A stretch of DNA of 64,000 nucleotides, taken from Archilochus colubris (Eukaryota; Chordata; Aves; Apodiformes; Trochilidae). Shown in pieces: positions 1-11,370 of this stretch. Each line of letters starts with the position of its first letter. Position 1 is the stretch's first letter. The translations under genes were made by a program, and so were the position numbers. Below the pieces are notes generated by a model that did no database searches, was not told the DNA's origin, and saw only the letters and a program-made list of their open reading frames with translations. The DNA lies in the NCBI GenBank assembly GCA_023079485.1, contig CM041084.1, positions 8,988,609-9,052,608 on the forward strand, given 5' to 3'.

Positions 1-399
1 AGGTGCCGCAAGGCATCCAGGCCCGCTGAACTCCCCGCGGCTCCCGCACCTGTGTTGATCCAGTATATTGCCCGGGAGCCAACAATACGTGGTTATCTCG
101 GCGGAGATAGCGCAAGGAGCGCGCTCCCCCGACACCTCCGGGTGGTCACCTTTCAGCAGAGCCCCTTCTCCCCCGGCCGTGGGCAAACAGATGCCTATCT
201 CGCCTTTTGAAAAGCCGGGGCGGTGCACGCAGGGGATGCCTTGGGGTAAGCCCACCCCGAGCAGCCGCGGCACTGCTGGTGGGAAAGGCAGAGCACCCGG
301 AGGGTGGGGGTCTTAGTCCTCTGAATTAAACCCCCCAGCCCGGTATCCTCACGCCGGGCGGTCTCTCCAAAGCCGTTACAAACCCCAGGCGCGGGGCCA

Positions 400-765
400 G
401 CGTTATTGCCAAAAACACATATTACACTGCGACATTCTGTAAATGAGATAATGATACATAAACCTCTCTGATAAATGTGACATTCTCGGGATGTCTCCTC
501 TAAATTAGCCGCTTGCATTGACTGCTAATAATGGTGAGTTTATGAAAGCAATTTCAGTGCAAAAAGCACAGGGTCTTCTCGGTCTAATCAGCCTGCCTCT
601 CTTAATGGATGAGGGGGTCAGGCGGAGAATTATTGACACTCTGCTGCCCTTAACCTGTTTCCCAATAAAGCTGATTAGTTTTTGTCAATTCATCAGCTAA
701 CCACTCTCTTCGGGACTGCATCAAAGCCTTATTTGCTCAGGGGAAATCAACAAGTCACAGATCAG
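400..765. promoter_or_regulatory. Candidate conserved non-coding element A
   Basis: This AT-richer segment sits between CpG-rich stretches and carries many transcription-factor-like cores: two GACATTCT copies, ATAATGATA, CTAATAATGG, TTAATGG, CTGATTAG and TGTCAATT. Reading frames here are short and not protein-like. It has the texture of a vertebrate enhancer, but conservation cannot be measured from one sequence. Confidence 0.4.
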
Positions 766-824
766 ATCCATTACGGAGCCGCTCCGGCTGCGGGCGGGTC
801 CCGAGCGGGGCCGCTCCCGGGCCT

Positions 825-870
825 GGGGGGGGGGCGGGCTGGTCCCGGGAAGGGGGGCGAGGGTGAGGGG
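825..870 (+). other. G-rich tract with quadruplex potential
   Basis: A run of ten G (825-834) is followed by further GGG, GGG, GGGGGG, GGG and GGGG runs with short spacers up to 870. This satisfies the simple four-run G-quadruplex pattern on the + strand. It lies within the CpG-rich block. Confidence 0.6.
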
Positions 871-1264
871 TGTTTGCCGGCTCTTTGGGGTAGAAAACAA
901 GCCCATCCAGGTACTCTGACTGTAATAACCGACATCGGGTACTCGCAAAGTGTCTAGGCGTTGTTAAACTTTATTCTATTGCTCGGGAACGGAGAAAGGG
1001 ATCCCGGGAGGGCTGCGGTCAGGTCACAAATGCTGCGGGGTCCCCATCCTGTCCTGGCTGGGTGCTGGAGTGAGCGGGGGGGAGCGGCCTCTGCACACCC
1101 TCTCCCAGGAAAAGGGCACTTAATGTTTTCCACGTTGTCAGCTCTATAGAGAAGGACTGGTCTGTAAAAGGACTGCCAAAAGCCTTTTCTTTCACCCCAA
1201 AGCCCTGCATTCGGCGAAAAAACCGTCCCTGTGTCAGGAGGCCGGGATGCATAATTTGCTCTTA

Positions 1265-1335
1265 TCTCTCTCTCTCTTTTTAAATTTATTTTATTTTAAT
1301 TATTATTTTTTACTTGTTTGTTTTGTTTTGTTTTT
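1265..1335. repeat. Low-complexity CT / T-rich tract
   Basis: A short CT repeat is followed by a T/A-rich stretch ending in TGTTT-type units. It is simple sequence dividing two candidate regulatory segments. Confidence 0.75.
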
Positions 1336-1559
1336 CCTACAAATCATCTTCTAAAGTTTCACCTGGCTCTCGCCGGACTTTCTCTCCAGATTATCGTCAA
1401 GCAAGGCTTTAAAAATTCTTTTTGCTACTGCTGCGATCTCCGCATCAGGTGCGGTTTGAAATAACGAAAGCTGGACAGTTTTTGCTCATCCACAAGAAAA
1501 CAACAAAAAGCCCACCAAATGTGCTCTGCCCCTTTAAGCCGCGACCGACAGCTTCTCAG

Positions 1560-1935
1560 TCCACCCCCCTTCAATTTAATTTCATTAAAACAGAGCATGA
1601 ATATTTCTATTAAACCTAAAATGAAATATGAAGCCATTTAGACTCTGCCTGCACCAATCACCCAGATTTATGACTTTTATTCATCACATCAAGAGCTGGG
1701 AAAAATGAATTTTCTTCACCCAGGAAGGAAATAAAAACCCTGCCTTGGTCATTTCCAGAAAGCTGTTAATTTGCTCGTGTGGTAATTACTTTCACAATTA
1801 ACTAAAATACAAATCAACCTGACAAATTGCGTTAGTTTATATATTAATTAGCCAGTTTAAATTTATTCATTATGAAAAGACAATTTAAGAGGACCCCGGG
1901 TGTCTGTTTTATCGCAATAAATTACAGTTAGGAAA
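1560..1935. promoter_or_regulatory. Candidate conserved non-coding element B (Hox/CDX-like cores)
   Basis: A dense AT-rich segment contains TTTATGA (1667-1673) next to TTTTATT (1675-1681), a CCAAT core, GGTAATTACTTT, ATTAATTAG and CGCAATAAATTAC. TTTATGA/TTTTATT resemble caudal and posterior-Hox sites, and TAATTA is the common homeodomain core. I found no coding frame. Enhancer function is inferred only. Confidence 0.4.
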
Positions 1936-2109
1936 TGGGGGCTAATACAATATCACAATATTTGAGGCCACTGCTCAGAGGGGGAGCTGCCGCCGCCCGG
2001 CCCGGAGTTCCGCAGGTGCGGGCCGGAGCGAGACCTTCCGCGGAGACTGAGGTTGAAACGGCGTCCCGGAGGAGGAGGGCCGGGGCTGGGGCCGTGCCCC
2101 CCCTCCGGC

Positions 2110-2400
2110 TGCGCTGATTTAACACTCCGTCGATAGGATCATTCGATGCCTTTTAGCTTGTGATCTTTATAAATGTCCCGCTATTAAATTAGAAAATGAT
2201 TCTCTCCTCGTTTAATTGTATTCTTTCGTTTCTTATTTCCAATTAATTAGTCCTATCGACGTTGCAATATTTTAAATGACTGGAGTCCGTTTACAGTTTA
2301 AAATATATGGGTCAGCGCATGCAATTTCAGACTAGGCAGAACTATATAATGTGGGTTTTAACTACTCTTCTCTCATACGTCTTAAACATCTGGCTAAACG
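2110..2400. promoter_or_regulatory. Candidate conserved non-coding element C with inverted 11-mer
   Basis: This AT-rich segment follows a CpG-rich one. CGTCGATAGGA at 2128-2138 recurs exactly as its reverse complement at 2251-2261, 112 bases apart. Between them lie TTAATTG and AATTAATTAG cores. CpG-containing 11-mers are rare in DNA like this, which makes a functional paired site plausible. The factor is unknown. Confidence 0.4.
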
Positions 2401-2850
2401 CACAATTTGCAAACACCACGAGTATTTTCCTTGCTTGGGACCGGCCACCTCGCTGCCCCTCCGCGGAAACCCGGCTGCGGTAGCTGCGCGCATTCTTGTT
2501 CTGCTCCTTCCGTCTGAGCTGCGAAGGAACGGACGGTTAAGGACAAACCGCGTGGTTTTGGGGAAAAGCTGCGGGTTGTTTCTCCAGCACAACACTGGGG
2601 TGCTCCGGGAGCTGCGAAACGCTTTCAGGGGTCCCTTTGCCCCTGCAGCCCCTCCGAGCGCTGGCGCAGCAGGCGGGCAGCATCGAAGAGGAAAGGACGA
2701 GGGGCTGCGCAGGGATCCCCCTCTCTCTGCCTTTTCCCACCCGCTGCTTCCTGTCCCGGGAAGGAGCCTGTGCTGGGGATTGGAGAGGGAATCATGGGGT
2801 ATTAAATAGCTATTAAATACATGCTCTCTCCCCAGGCACTATCCCAAGGA

Positions 2851-3540
2851 TAAGCTGGGGGTGGCAGGGACTTGTACAGGGGATCTGAAACACAGTTCCT
2901 CCTGTATTGGAAGCAGAGGGGGCCCCACTGCTTTTTCATCTTCTCTGCTTCACTCTCCCCTGTGGGGGAAGACCCCTAAGGACAGGGTGAACAGCATGCA
3001 CCGTCTTCCTTAACTCTTTTCCAGGGTCATCCTGCCCCCCATGTAGTTCCCCCCCGCCTAGAGCAGCCAAAGTCCTGCTTTCAGGCTCCACACTCCCACT
3101 TTCAAGCTCTGTGAGCTGAGCTGGCTCTGTCCCTAGGCTGTCAGGCGTGGGGAGAACTCCACAAAGCCATGGAGTGGGCACATGAACATGGACGAAGCTG
3201 AAGGAGCAGCCCTCCAGGAGCAGGCTGACCCCAAGGAGGAGGTTGGCAGAAACACGAAGGAGGACAGGCTGGGCTGTGACAGTGTGGGACTGTGGCAGAC
3301 ATCCTATTCTGCTTGCTTCCTCTTCTCCCCCTAGGGCTCCCTCTGGGTTTAGGTGGACATAAACACCCCGGGTCTTCTGGTTCTTCATCCTTCAGCTCGT
3401 GCCTCCTACCTGATCTAGCTCATTTCATCCTGTCCTGCCATATGTGAAGGCTTGAGGGCTGCTGCAAGCCCTACATGCCTCAGACACCATGGTTATACAC
3501 AAGCACCTGTGTCATCCTTCATCCTGGTGGGCTTCCTGGG
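2851..3540. other. Unannotated non-coding DNA
   Basis: The base composition relaxes after the CpG block. A minus-strand frame at 2936-3388 has no recognisable domain and looks like chance. I see no repeat family or RNA gene. Confidence 0.5.
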
Positions 3541-3596
3541 TGCTTAAACACCTGGGACACTGGGTCAAACACCTAGGTGTTTAAACACCTGGGACA
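3541..3596. promoter_or_regulatory. T-box-like palindrome flanked by direct repeats
   Basis: AAACACCTAGGTGTTT at 3567-3582 is a perfect 16-bp palindrome. Its centre ACACCTAGGTGT is the palindromic core of the Brachyury/T-box consensus. On each side lies a copy of TTAAACACCTGGGACA, at 3544-3559 and 3581-3596, spaced 37 bases apart; each carries a further ACACCT half-site. Four half-sites thus fall within about 50 bases. The sequence is direct observation; T-box binding is inference from the known consensus. Confidence 0.45.
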
Positions 3597-6500
3597 AAGA
3601 AGTTACCTCCCACCTTCTCCAGAGTGATGTTGAAACTTTCCCTGAGTGCTGTGGGCTTGAGCAGAGAAGAGCTGAGCTCAAAATAATGCCTGTAGCAGGC
3701 AAAGTTTCTTCCCCAAATCACCCTGTGTCACTTGTTCTTCCAAATGGGAATGCTCCAGGAGGGCCTCACATCTGTATGTCTTGGAGGCTACTTTGAGTTT
3801 TTGAAATTCAGGTAATCCCAGCCTCAGCCTCCAGCCCCACCTCCTGCAACCAGACCACTTCTGCAAGCAGACAAAGAGTCTTGCAATTGATTTTATAGGA
3901 AATCTTTGGAGAAATAAGAGATCCATGTGGATGGAGAGTGAGATGTCTGCCACCTCTTCAGGAAATACAGGAAAACTCCTTTCACCTTCATGTTATTCAT
4001 CTCTGGGACTGTTTGGGCCTCCAGTGTGCATGTCAAAGGAAGAGCATAAAAGTCAGGAAGAATAAAACATGAATCATAAGGGCAGATTAATAATGTAACA
4101 AAAACTATTGTTTCCTGGCCTGGCCTCAAAAGGTCCCTCCCATACATGGTAGGCTGAGAAAAAACACCTCATGTGGTAAAACCTAAATGTGAGCTGCTCC
4201 CACCATTAGTTGTACCAAATGTCATTGTAGTAACATAAATCACAGCAAGTTCCTCATGAGATTTAGGAGATTTTAATATGTGATTCCATAAGGCTCTCAT
4301 TGTGATTTAGCATTGATTAATGTCTATTCATAAAATGATATAAAACTTATTCTCTTCCATTGTAGAGACCCAAACCCCATTCTAGCCAATATTTCAAAAC
4401 CTTGTTAATGTAACTGCTAATTTCAAAGGGTGATGGTGATGGTTATGGTGTACATGGGCTTGTGTGGAGGGGTCTGCAGTGGGGGCAAGAAGAGGTTATA
4501 GAAATTATTTCCAAAGCAGAAAATTGCTGTCCAGTTAAAATTATTTCAGGGGTTACGTGGTTATTCTGTTGTGACTTCAGATTCACACCAGAGCTCCTGA
4601 GGATTTAATAATGGCTTTGAAGTGCCCAACACTAAATGCTCAAAGAATCAAATTATTTTGGTGAAAAAACCCCACAGGATTTGTAACTGGGGCTTCTTCA
4701 TTCTCTTGTAGCATTTGGCCACCTTCCACTCCCAGTGAACTGGCTGCTCTGAAGATATTCATAGATACAGTTTGTTTTCCATGTATTTTCTGGAGGCAGG
4801 AGGCTCTGCTTGGCACAGGGCCTAGTACAAAATAGCTCATGCTTTTTATTTCCTTTTCATCTTCTTTTTTAAGACACATACCAGGGATTGCGATGTGCAT
4901 GCATAATGTTATGTGACCCAGGAATCACGCTCTGGCAAAAAAAAGATGAAATTAGTGAAGCTGGGAGGAGATTGCATGACTAGCAAAATGTTAAGAGAAT
5001 TAAAAAAAAAAAGGCTGAGAGTTGACATCTGGATAAAAAACAACATATAACAGGAAGTTCACAATTTGGTGCTTTAGTATATATAATTTAGCTATAGATA
5101 ATAGATAATAGAGAGTTCACAGGATCACTTGATGGGAAATATATTGATAATACAATTTTTCTTTGTAAAATGTTTGCAATCATTGCAGTTTTGGTTTAAC
5201 AATAAATTTAACTTTGAAGAATCGTTTGATTCAAACCTCTGCTTTTTCTAATGGCATTCAGAATTATTAATATCTGTCTAGCCAGCTAAAGAGGTTTTTA
5301 AAAGAGTATGCTGGGTGTTCTGCAATTAGAGTAGCCATCTGCCCTTTATTAAAACTCCATTAACCTTTACATTAAAATACATTTAAAATGCAGACACACT
5401 GAAAATATCAAACACAAATAAAATAGATAAATCTAAGTGGTTTCTCTGCTTTACTGGCTTATTTGTGCAGAACATGGCAACTTGTTGTAGCAGCTTTAAT
5501 TTTCTGGGGACAGATAACACCTTGTAGCATCAAATTTCCCATGCTAGGGATAGGAAATAATTACAGGAAGGTAATGAAATTAATATAACTGATGAAAATT
5601 TCTAGAATGTGGCCTTGTTTTTAGAATGTTAGAAAATAATTTATAATAATTTTATTTTTGTTTGTATTATTTGCATTATTAACTTCAGAATAAAATGCTT
5701 GATTTTAAGAGCAGAACTAATTTGTTTGCTCACGCAGCTCTGCTGATTACAGTGAAGATATTTGCATGGTAGAATGATTCATGCAAATAAAATGATTGAA
5801 AACTTTCTGAAAATATTCAGACACAGTCAAAATAAAATTCAATACAGCTCCTGTAGATGCTGCTGCATTGTCTCCTTGAGCCTTACACTACAGTATCTCT
5901 CTGAGGAATATGTTACTGTATTTACTCTGAATTATTGCTATTATTGGCAGAGCTGCTGATTTTGTCTGTAAATAAATATGCCTAAAATACCCTTTTTTTT
6001 CAGACCTGGTTTTAACTGCTTCTGATTTCATCACACTTGATCAATGTGGGCTGAAATTCTTGAATTTAAATATCTGCCTGTTTTGTTTGTTTGTTTGTTT
6101 TGTTTTAGTTGGTTTTGGTTTGGTTTTTTTGGTTTTTTTTAAGTCAGCAAAAATAGCTCAGCCACTTCCAAGACCAACTTTAAGAAATAATCATTGTTTT
6201 GCCCAGCTGAAATCTTCCCAGTGTGGGTGTTTGCATACCCATTGAGCCATGATTTATGGCTGCAGCTGGTGTGAATCAGGCTGCCCTGGGCACAGGGCAC
6301 ACCTCCTGTCATCGATCCCACCAACCCAGCCTTTGGCCAAATCATAAAAATTTCCAGAGCTGCTCCTCCATTAGCCAAGCAGCCTCCTCGGTTTCATTTC
6401 CCAGGGACTGCCTTTTCTCTAGAGACAATAATGGGCAGGATCTGAGCAGTATTTCCCTCCCTGCTGTTGCTTTTCCTACCTCCCATGGGCTGCAGCAGCC

Positions 6501-6626
6501 AGTACTGGAGGACTGAGGTATCAAACCTGACCAGAGCAAGGGAAACAAGGGGAGGAAAGAGAAAGGGGGGAGTGATGCTCACCCAACACCATGGGCCCCA
6601 CACCTGGAAATAAAGAGATGGATGTG
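3597..6626. other. Intergenic DNA with no gene found
   Basis: I see no coding gene. AT-rich, motif-dense patches at about 4270-4345 and 5160-5480 (ATTGATTAATG, TTATTAATATC, CCATTAACC) could be regulatory, but they are less convincing than the blocks listed separately. A T/TTTG-rich simple repeat lies at 6078-6141. Confidence 0.45.
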
Positions 6627-6809
6627 ATCATAGAATCATAGAATTGACTGGGTTGGAAGGGACCTCAGAGATCATCAACTCCAACCCTTGACCCACTCCC
6701 GCTGCAGTTACCAGACCATGGCACTCAGTGCCACATCCAGTCTCTTTTTAAATATCTCCAGGGATGGAGAATCCACTACTTCCCTGGGCAGCCCATTCCA
6801 ATGCCTGAT
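6627..6809 (-). mobile_element. CR1 LINE 3' fragment
   Basis: On the + strand this begins with tandem ATCATAGA units followed by GGTTGGAAGGGACCT. That is the reverse complement of the CR1 3' terminus, so the element lies on the minus strand. It retains only the last ~180 bases of the LINE, which is the usual 5'-truncated state. It ends abruptly near 6809. Confidence 0.9.
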
Positions 6810-9746
6810 GCCTGATGGATGTCAGGGGGAGGATGGCAGAACCAGGGATGTGGAAAGAGAGGGTGGTGGGAGGTGAGAAGGGATGGGAAGAGTGGGTAGG
6901 GGTAAGGGGTCCAGGTTTGCTGTGCAGGGTTGGGGAGGGTAACAGGGAAATGAGAGGCAATGTCTGGAGAGCAGCACATGAAGAGGACATCAGCCTCAGA
7001 GGGAGAGGTCAGTGGTGGGCAGCACTGTGTGATCAGCTGTTGCTGCCACCAGCAATTGCTCAGAGAGGAATTCCTGACAACAATTCTTGTTGTTAAATAT
7101 TCCCATTTTCATTGCAGTGTCAATTCCATAAAAATTTTACAAGGCGAAGTATTTACATCCAAGCTGCAAGAAATGTTTTTAACTGACTTGACAGCATATT
7201 TTCAAAGCCATTGTTTCTCTGGGACTTTTACAACATTTTGCAATTTATTTTTATTCAGAACAAACCCAAATGTCAGCATTGTAGAATTTCCCAAGAACCA
7301 CAAATCCTGCTTCCATTCAGGCTCTGATCTTAGTGATGGCTGCAAATCAAATGTTACAATTCAAGTTCAGGTCCCAGTAAAGCCCTGCTGATAAGGAAAT
7401 GATTTAGGAAATTAAATTATCTGTTTCCACAGGCCATGATGCTATTTTTTAATGGCATTTTCAATAGCAGAAACCACATCTTCCTCCACTGAAGGATCAT
7501 CTTGGGAAAAAGAGCTTAGCTTTCAAACACATTTGTAGTTTTCTTAGCTCAGTTTATACATAGTCCTTATATTGACAGTACTTCTTGATTAATATTGTGT
7601 ATAACATTTCTTAATTCATCAGTTGAATTAATTATGCAGAAACATTTGGCTACCTGGATGTACTATTGATGAAATGACATTTTATTGACAAAATGACAAT
7701 TTAATACTGAGCTTTTGTAAAGCTTTCTGCTGAATAGATTGGTTCAGTCAAAGAGTGAGTGGGGGCAACTCAGGAAACCCTTTTGTTTTCTCCAAAAATT
7801 CTCAGTTGCCTAGGAGTACATCATGCTTGCTAGAATTTAGTACAGGGCCACTTTGAGTCTTCTGCAGATGGACAGTCTACAGGGGAGTGATTTCATCCAT
7901 AGCTTCTGCTTCTCAATGAAATTTGCTAAAATGCACCTGTGGGTAGTGGTCTCAACGCTCCCTTTTGGCAGGGGTCCTGATGTGGCTTTGGGTAGTTCCT
8001 ATTATTTTGATAAATGAGTAGAACTGTGGCCAGGTGACATATAGGGCTCTTAAGGGCAAAAAAGAGCCATTTCCACCAGCATGGCTTGCAAAGATCCTGG
8101 ATTTGCTGGCCTACCCACAACGTGGCCAGAAATGTTTTCAGAACTTTCTCTTCTCCTCACAGCGTGGACAGTATGATCTTGCTGTGTGGTCTTAAATAAG
8201 TTCTAATTTAATTTTTGTTCTGTTTTTTGGTTTTTTTTTTTTTTTTTTAACCTCAGACTTTAAAAATCAAACAGACTTCAAAATGATAGATTTGGGGTGG
8301 GATTTTCAAAAGCTTACAAGTGACTTTGGAACAGGCATCCTATGAAATTGCAGGGGTCTTCAATCATTTGGGCACTTTTGAAAAAAAATATCCTTTATTG
8401 GGACCTTAGTTTCTCTTTCTTAAAGATTGGAGTGTAGAGGCAGTTCAGATGATGGAGAAGAATATTGACTTTCTGTAGCTGATAGCAGAGATGTGAGTGA
8501 GCTGGGAGTTTTCCAACCAGATGTTTTTTCCTTGGAAAATGCTGATTTATTGAAACTGAAGCTTTCCATGGGAACATATCAGTACTGATTAAATTTTGCT
8601 GAGAGAGATTGCTAGAGTCTAAGCCAGAATTTCTGTCTGTAACTAAAAAAGTGAGATCTTTGAATGAGGAACAGCCAACAGGTCAGGGCAGCCATCTGGA
8701 GCCTGTCTGGGTCAGGTAGGGGAGCAGATGGACATTGGTCCCCCCATAACTGACACTGCCCTTGGGCTGTTGCTTACTCCAAGGATTCTCTACTCTTTTT
8801 TTCCTAAAATACACTTAAAAAACCCTCTCCATCTTATTCTTATATGGAATGGGAAGTTTATTTCGTGCTCATGTTAGTGTGAGAATTCTTTATTTCCTTG
8901 TAAAGGTCTTTGAAAATCCAACCTATCAAATAATTGGTATTGCAGTTACTATTACTTATTTAGAGAGGAAGTTGCTTGGCAGGGTATGAGCAACAGAAAC
9001 ACTTCAGAGAGGATGTCTGGATGTGAAGTCCCAACAGTGAATCCTCTGGAAGCAAATTACTGGTCACTGCATAATGGTGAATTATCCTCAGTAAATGCTA
9101 TTAGTGTGAGGATTTGTTCCCATGTCAGAATGATGTTAATACAATATTAGTGATGCAGGTCTTTGGTGTCAACAAGAGAATATCAAATGCAAGTGGGGGA
9201 AAATTGTATTGGATTGTGGAGATGATGGCAAATCAATGACACAGAAAATCTATGGATAGCAGTTCACAGTGACACAAGAAAGCAGTGTTCACATAAATCA
9301 GTGGAGACCAATGGATACTGAAAGGAAATTTCCATGCAAGATTAAGTAGGCATTGTTATCATGTCAGGACTATGTGAAATAAGTGCTGCAAAATGAGGAT
9401 GATACTGTGGTACTGACATTTAGACCAACCAGTGTTAACAGAAATTACTCTCTCATTAAAAGAAACCAGTGGACTTCTCTGCAACAAACTCAGCTGCAGC
9501 TGGAGCAGGTACATTGCCCCATCAGGCCTGGGAGCTCCTCTGGTGGAGCAAGCTCTCAAGCGTTTGGTGCTGATCCAGTCTCTGCTGGCCCAGAAACCTG
9601 ACAAAGATTGGGAATAACAGAGGTCTGTGAAGGGGACATGGCAGCATCTGAGGAGACAGAAGAACAATATGGTCAGCATGGGGACAGCTGCCTCTGGTCT
9701 ACTGAATTTTCTATGGGGGAATGAGGGACATGAAGAGCAAGGAGGC
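6810..9746. other. Intergenic DNA with no gene found
   Basis: I see no gene. There is a poly-T tract at about 8229-8249. The open frames are chance-sized and have no recognisable domain. Confidence 0.5.
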
Positions 9747-10168
9747 TGTGAAGGGATCCAGCACAAGTCCTGTGAGGAAGGGCTGAGGGAGCTGAGGGTG
9801 TTCAGTCTGGAGAAGAGGAGGCTCAGGGGAGACCTCATCACTCTCTACAACTCCCTGAAAAGAGGTTGAAGCCAGGGGGGAGTTGGGCTCTTCTCCCAAG
9901 TAGCTACCAGTAAGACAGGAGGGCATGGACTTAAGCTCTGCCAGGAGAGGTTTAGGTTATATAGTAGGAAAAAAATCTTTACAGAGAGGGTGATGAGGCA
10001 CTGGAATGGGCTGCCCAGGAAGGTGGTGGATTCTCCATCCCTGGAGGTTTTTAAAAAGAGACTGAATGTGGCACCCAATGCCATGGTCTGGTAACCACAG
10101 TGGATTAAGGGTTGGACTTGATGATCTCAGAGGTCCTTTCCGACTCAGGTGATTCTGTGTTTCTGTGA
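9747..10168 (+). mobile_element. CR1 LINE 3' fragment, plus orientation
   Basis: The segment reads in the sense direction of CR1: a GAGGAAGGGCTGAGGGAGCT stretch, then AGAAGAGGAGGCTCAGGGGA, the CTCTACAACTCCCTGA stretch, GGGCTGCCCAGG, and finally the GATTCTGTG-type 3' octamer. It is about 420 bases long, 5'-truncated and carries no intact reverse transcriptase. It is the only plus-oriented CR1 seen here. Confidence 0.92.
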
Positions 10169-10869
10169 AGAATGAGTAGGGTGATGTTCTGGGGACATGC
10201 AGCAGAAGGGGTGGTTGGAGAACTGGGGTGGGAGTAGACAAGATGATGCTGAGTGTGAAGGAAAAGCTGATAATGAAGGCATTACACATCTTTTCTACTT
10301 AAAGCCTTGTCTAAGATGACTAACATGTTTGAGGGGGCTGAGTTGATGTGTTCCATCTTCTTACCTCCTTGCAATGTGAAGTTCATGGAAATGTTCTTGC
10401 CCGTGCCCTGATTCCCTGTCTGTTCAACACTTCACACCCAGCGCAGCTGAGTAGCTCTGTCAGATTTAGTCCAGCCTTAAGCCTAGAAGGGCATCACTAT
10501 GGGTGTGACTGGATGGCAGGACCCATCTCACCTGACTTTAATTATCTCCGAGGAAGCTGACACATGGCACAGGTACCATGGGCACCCACCTGAGAACAGG
10601 GGAGGAATAAATCCTGCTTCAACTGCTGCTCTTCTGCAAACATCTCAGCACTGCATGCCCTCAGCCCGGCTCAGACATGGTCCTGGCTCCCAGCATGTAC
10701 TTGTGCATCTTGTTCTCAGGGAGTTTTTCACCGTGGGTGGGAAGCAGCTCCGCGTTTCCTACGCTGATTGCACATTTACTGCACATTTATTTGGATAAGG
10801 CACGGCCAGCTGGGCCTCAGGGAAGTCAGTGGGAATTTTGCCACCAGTTTGACAGCAAATAGGACCAGG
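10169..10869. other. Intergenic DNA with no gene found
   Basis: Nothing supports a gene, an RNA or a repeat in this interval. Confidence 0.45.
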
Positions 10870-11370
10870 CCTTGTGTCTGCAGAGCAGTGTAAGTGTCCT
10901 AATGTGTTTAAAGTGTTTATAAAATTACTTAAGTCAGACACATTTTTCAGTTCAGCCCATTAGCCTTTCACATGTGTTTCTGTGGAGCACAGGGCCCAGG
11001 CAGACTGGCGGCTTGTAAATGTTAAATCAGCATAAATATCACAGCCTCCACGAAGACCCTTAGTGTGGCAACTTACAGGATGATTAACATAATGCAGGGA
11101 AAGAAAATATTGATATTTTATATATTCGTACCTCCATAATGCTGCATGAAAAGTGATATCTGCAGTACTAATGGACACTTAATTGATGCTATTACAATAC
11201 TTACAGCTCACTGGGAAGCTGGTGAGAGAGCCTGTAAAAGAGATGAGATTAAAAGAGATAAGAGTTGTAGTAATTCCAGCCATATTTCTGGCAGCAAACT
11301 CTAGAGCAGCACTTGCTTTATCTCATCTACAGTCACTGCTGGCATTTACTGCTGTGCAGCTTCAGGGAGT
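10870..11370. promoter_or_regulatory. Candidate conserved non-coding element D
   Basis: This repeat-free segment has balanced composition and many transcription-factor-like cores: CTAATGTG, ATGATTAACATAATG, ACTTAATTGATG, GATGAGATTAAAAGAGATAA, TTGATATTTTATATATTC. Its texture differs from the surrounding neutral DNA. No coding frame is convincing. Regulatory function is inferred. Confidence 0.33.

Larger units (their letters stand above)
1..2850. promoter_or_regulatory. CpG-rich developmental-type regulatory block, probably MNX1-side
   Basis: CpG-rich stretches (roughly 1-400, 770-900, 1980-2110 and 2430-2760) alternate with AT-rich stretches packed with homeodomain-like cores (TAAT, TTAATT, TTTATG). 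Frames in this block are short and resemble no protein I recognise. I did not find MNX1 coding sequence. The pattern of a CpG island broken by AT-rich, motif-dense DNA is typical of the flanks of vertebrate developmental transcription-factor genes. UBE3C lies to the right, and its conserved amniote neighbour on this side is MNX1, transcribed away from UBE3C. The block is therefore most likely upstream MNX1 regulatory DNA. The composition is seen directly; the assignment is inference from synteny. Confidence 0.5.

Noticed and set aside
2351..2809. 152-codon frame in the left CpG block, considered as part of MNX1
   Set aside because: No homeodomain or MNX1-like N-terminal sequence; the segment is better explained as regulatory DNA.
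2936..3388. 150-codon frame on - strand
   Set aside because: No domain, no splice signals that would extend it, composition like chance.
9359..9841. 160-codon frame on - strand
   Set aside because: It overlaps the start of a CR1 fragment and has a low-complexity Ser/Leu composition.
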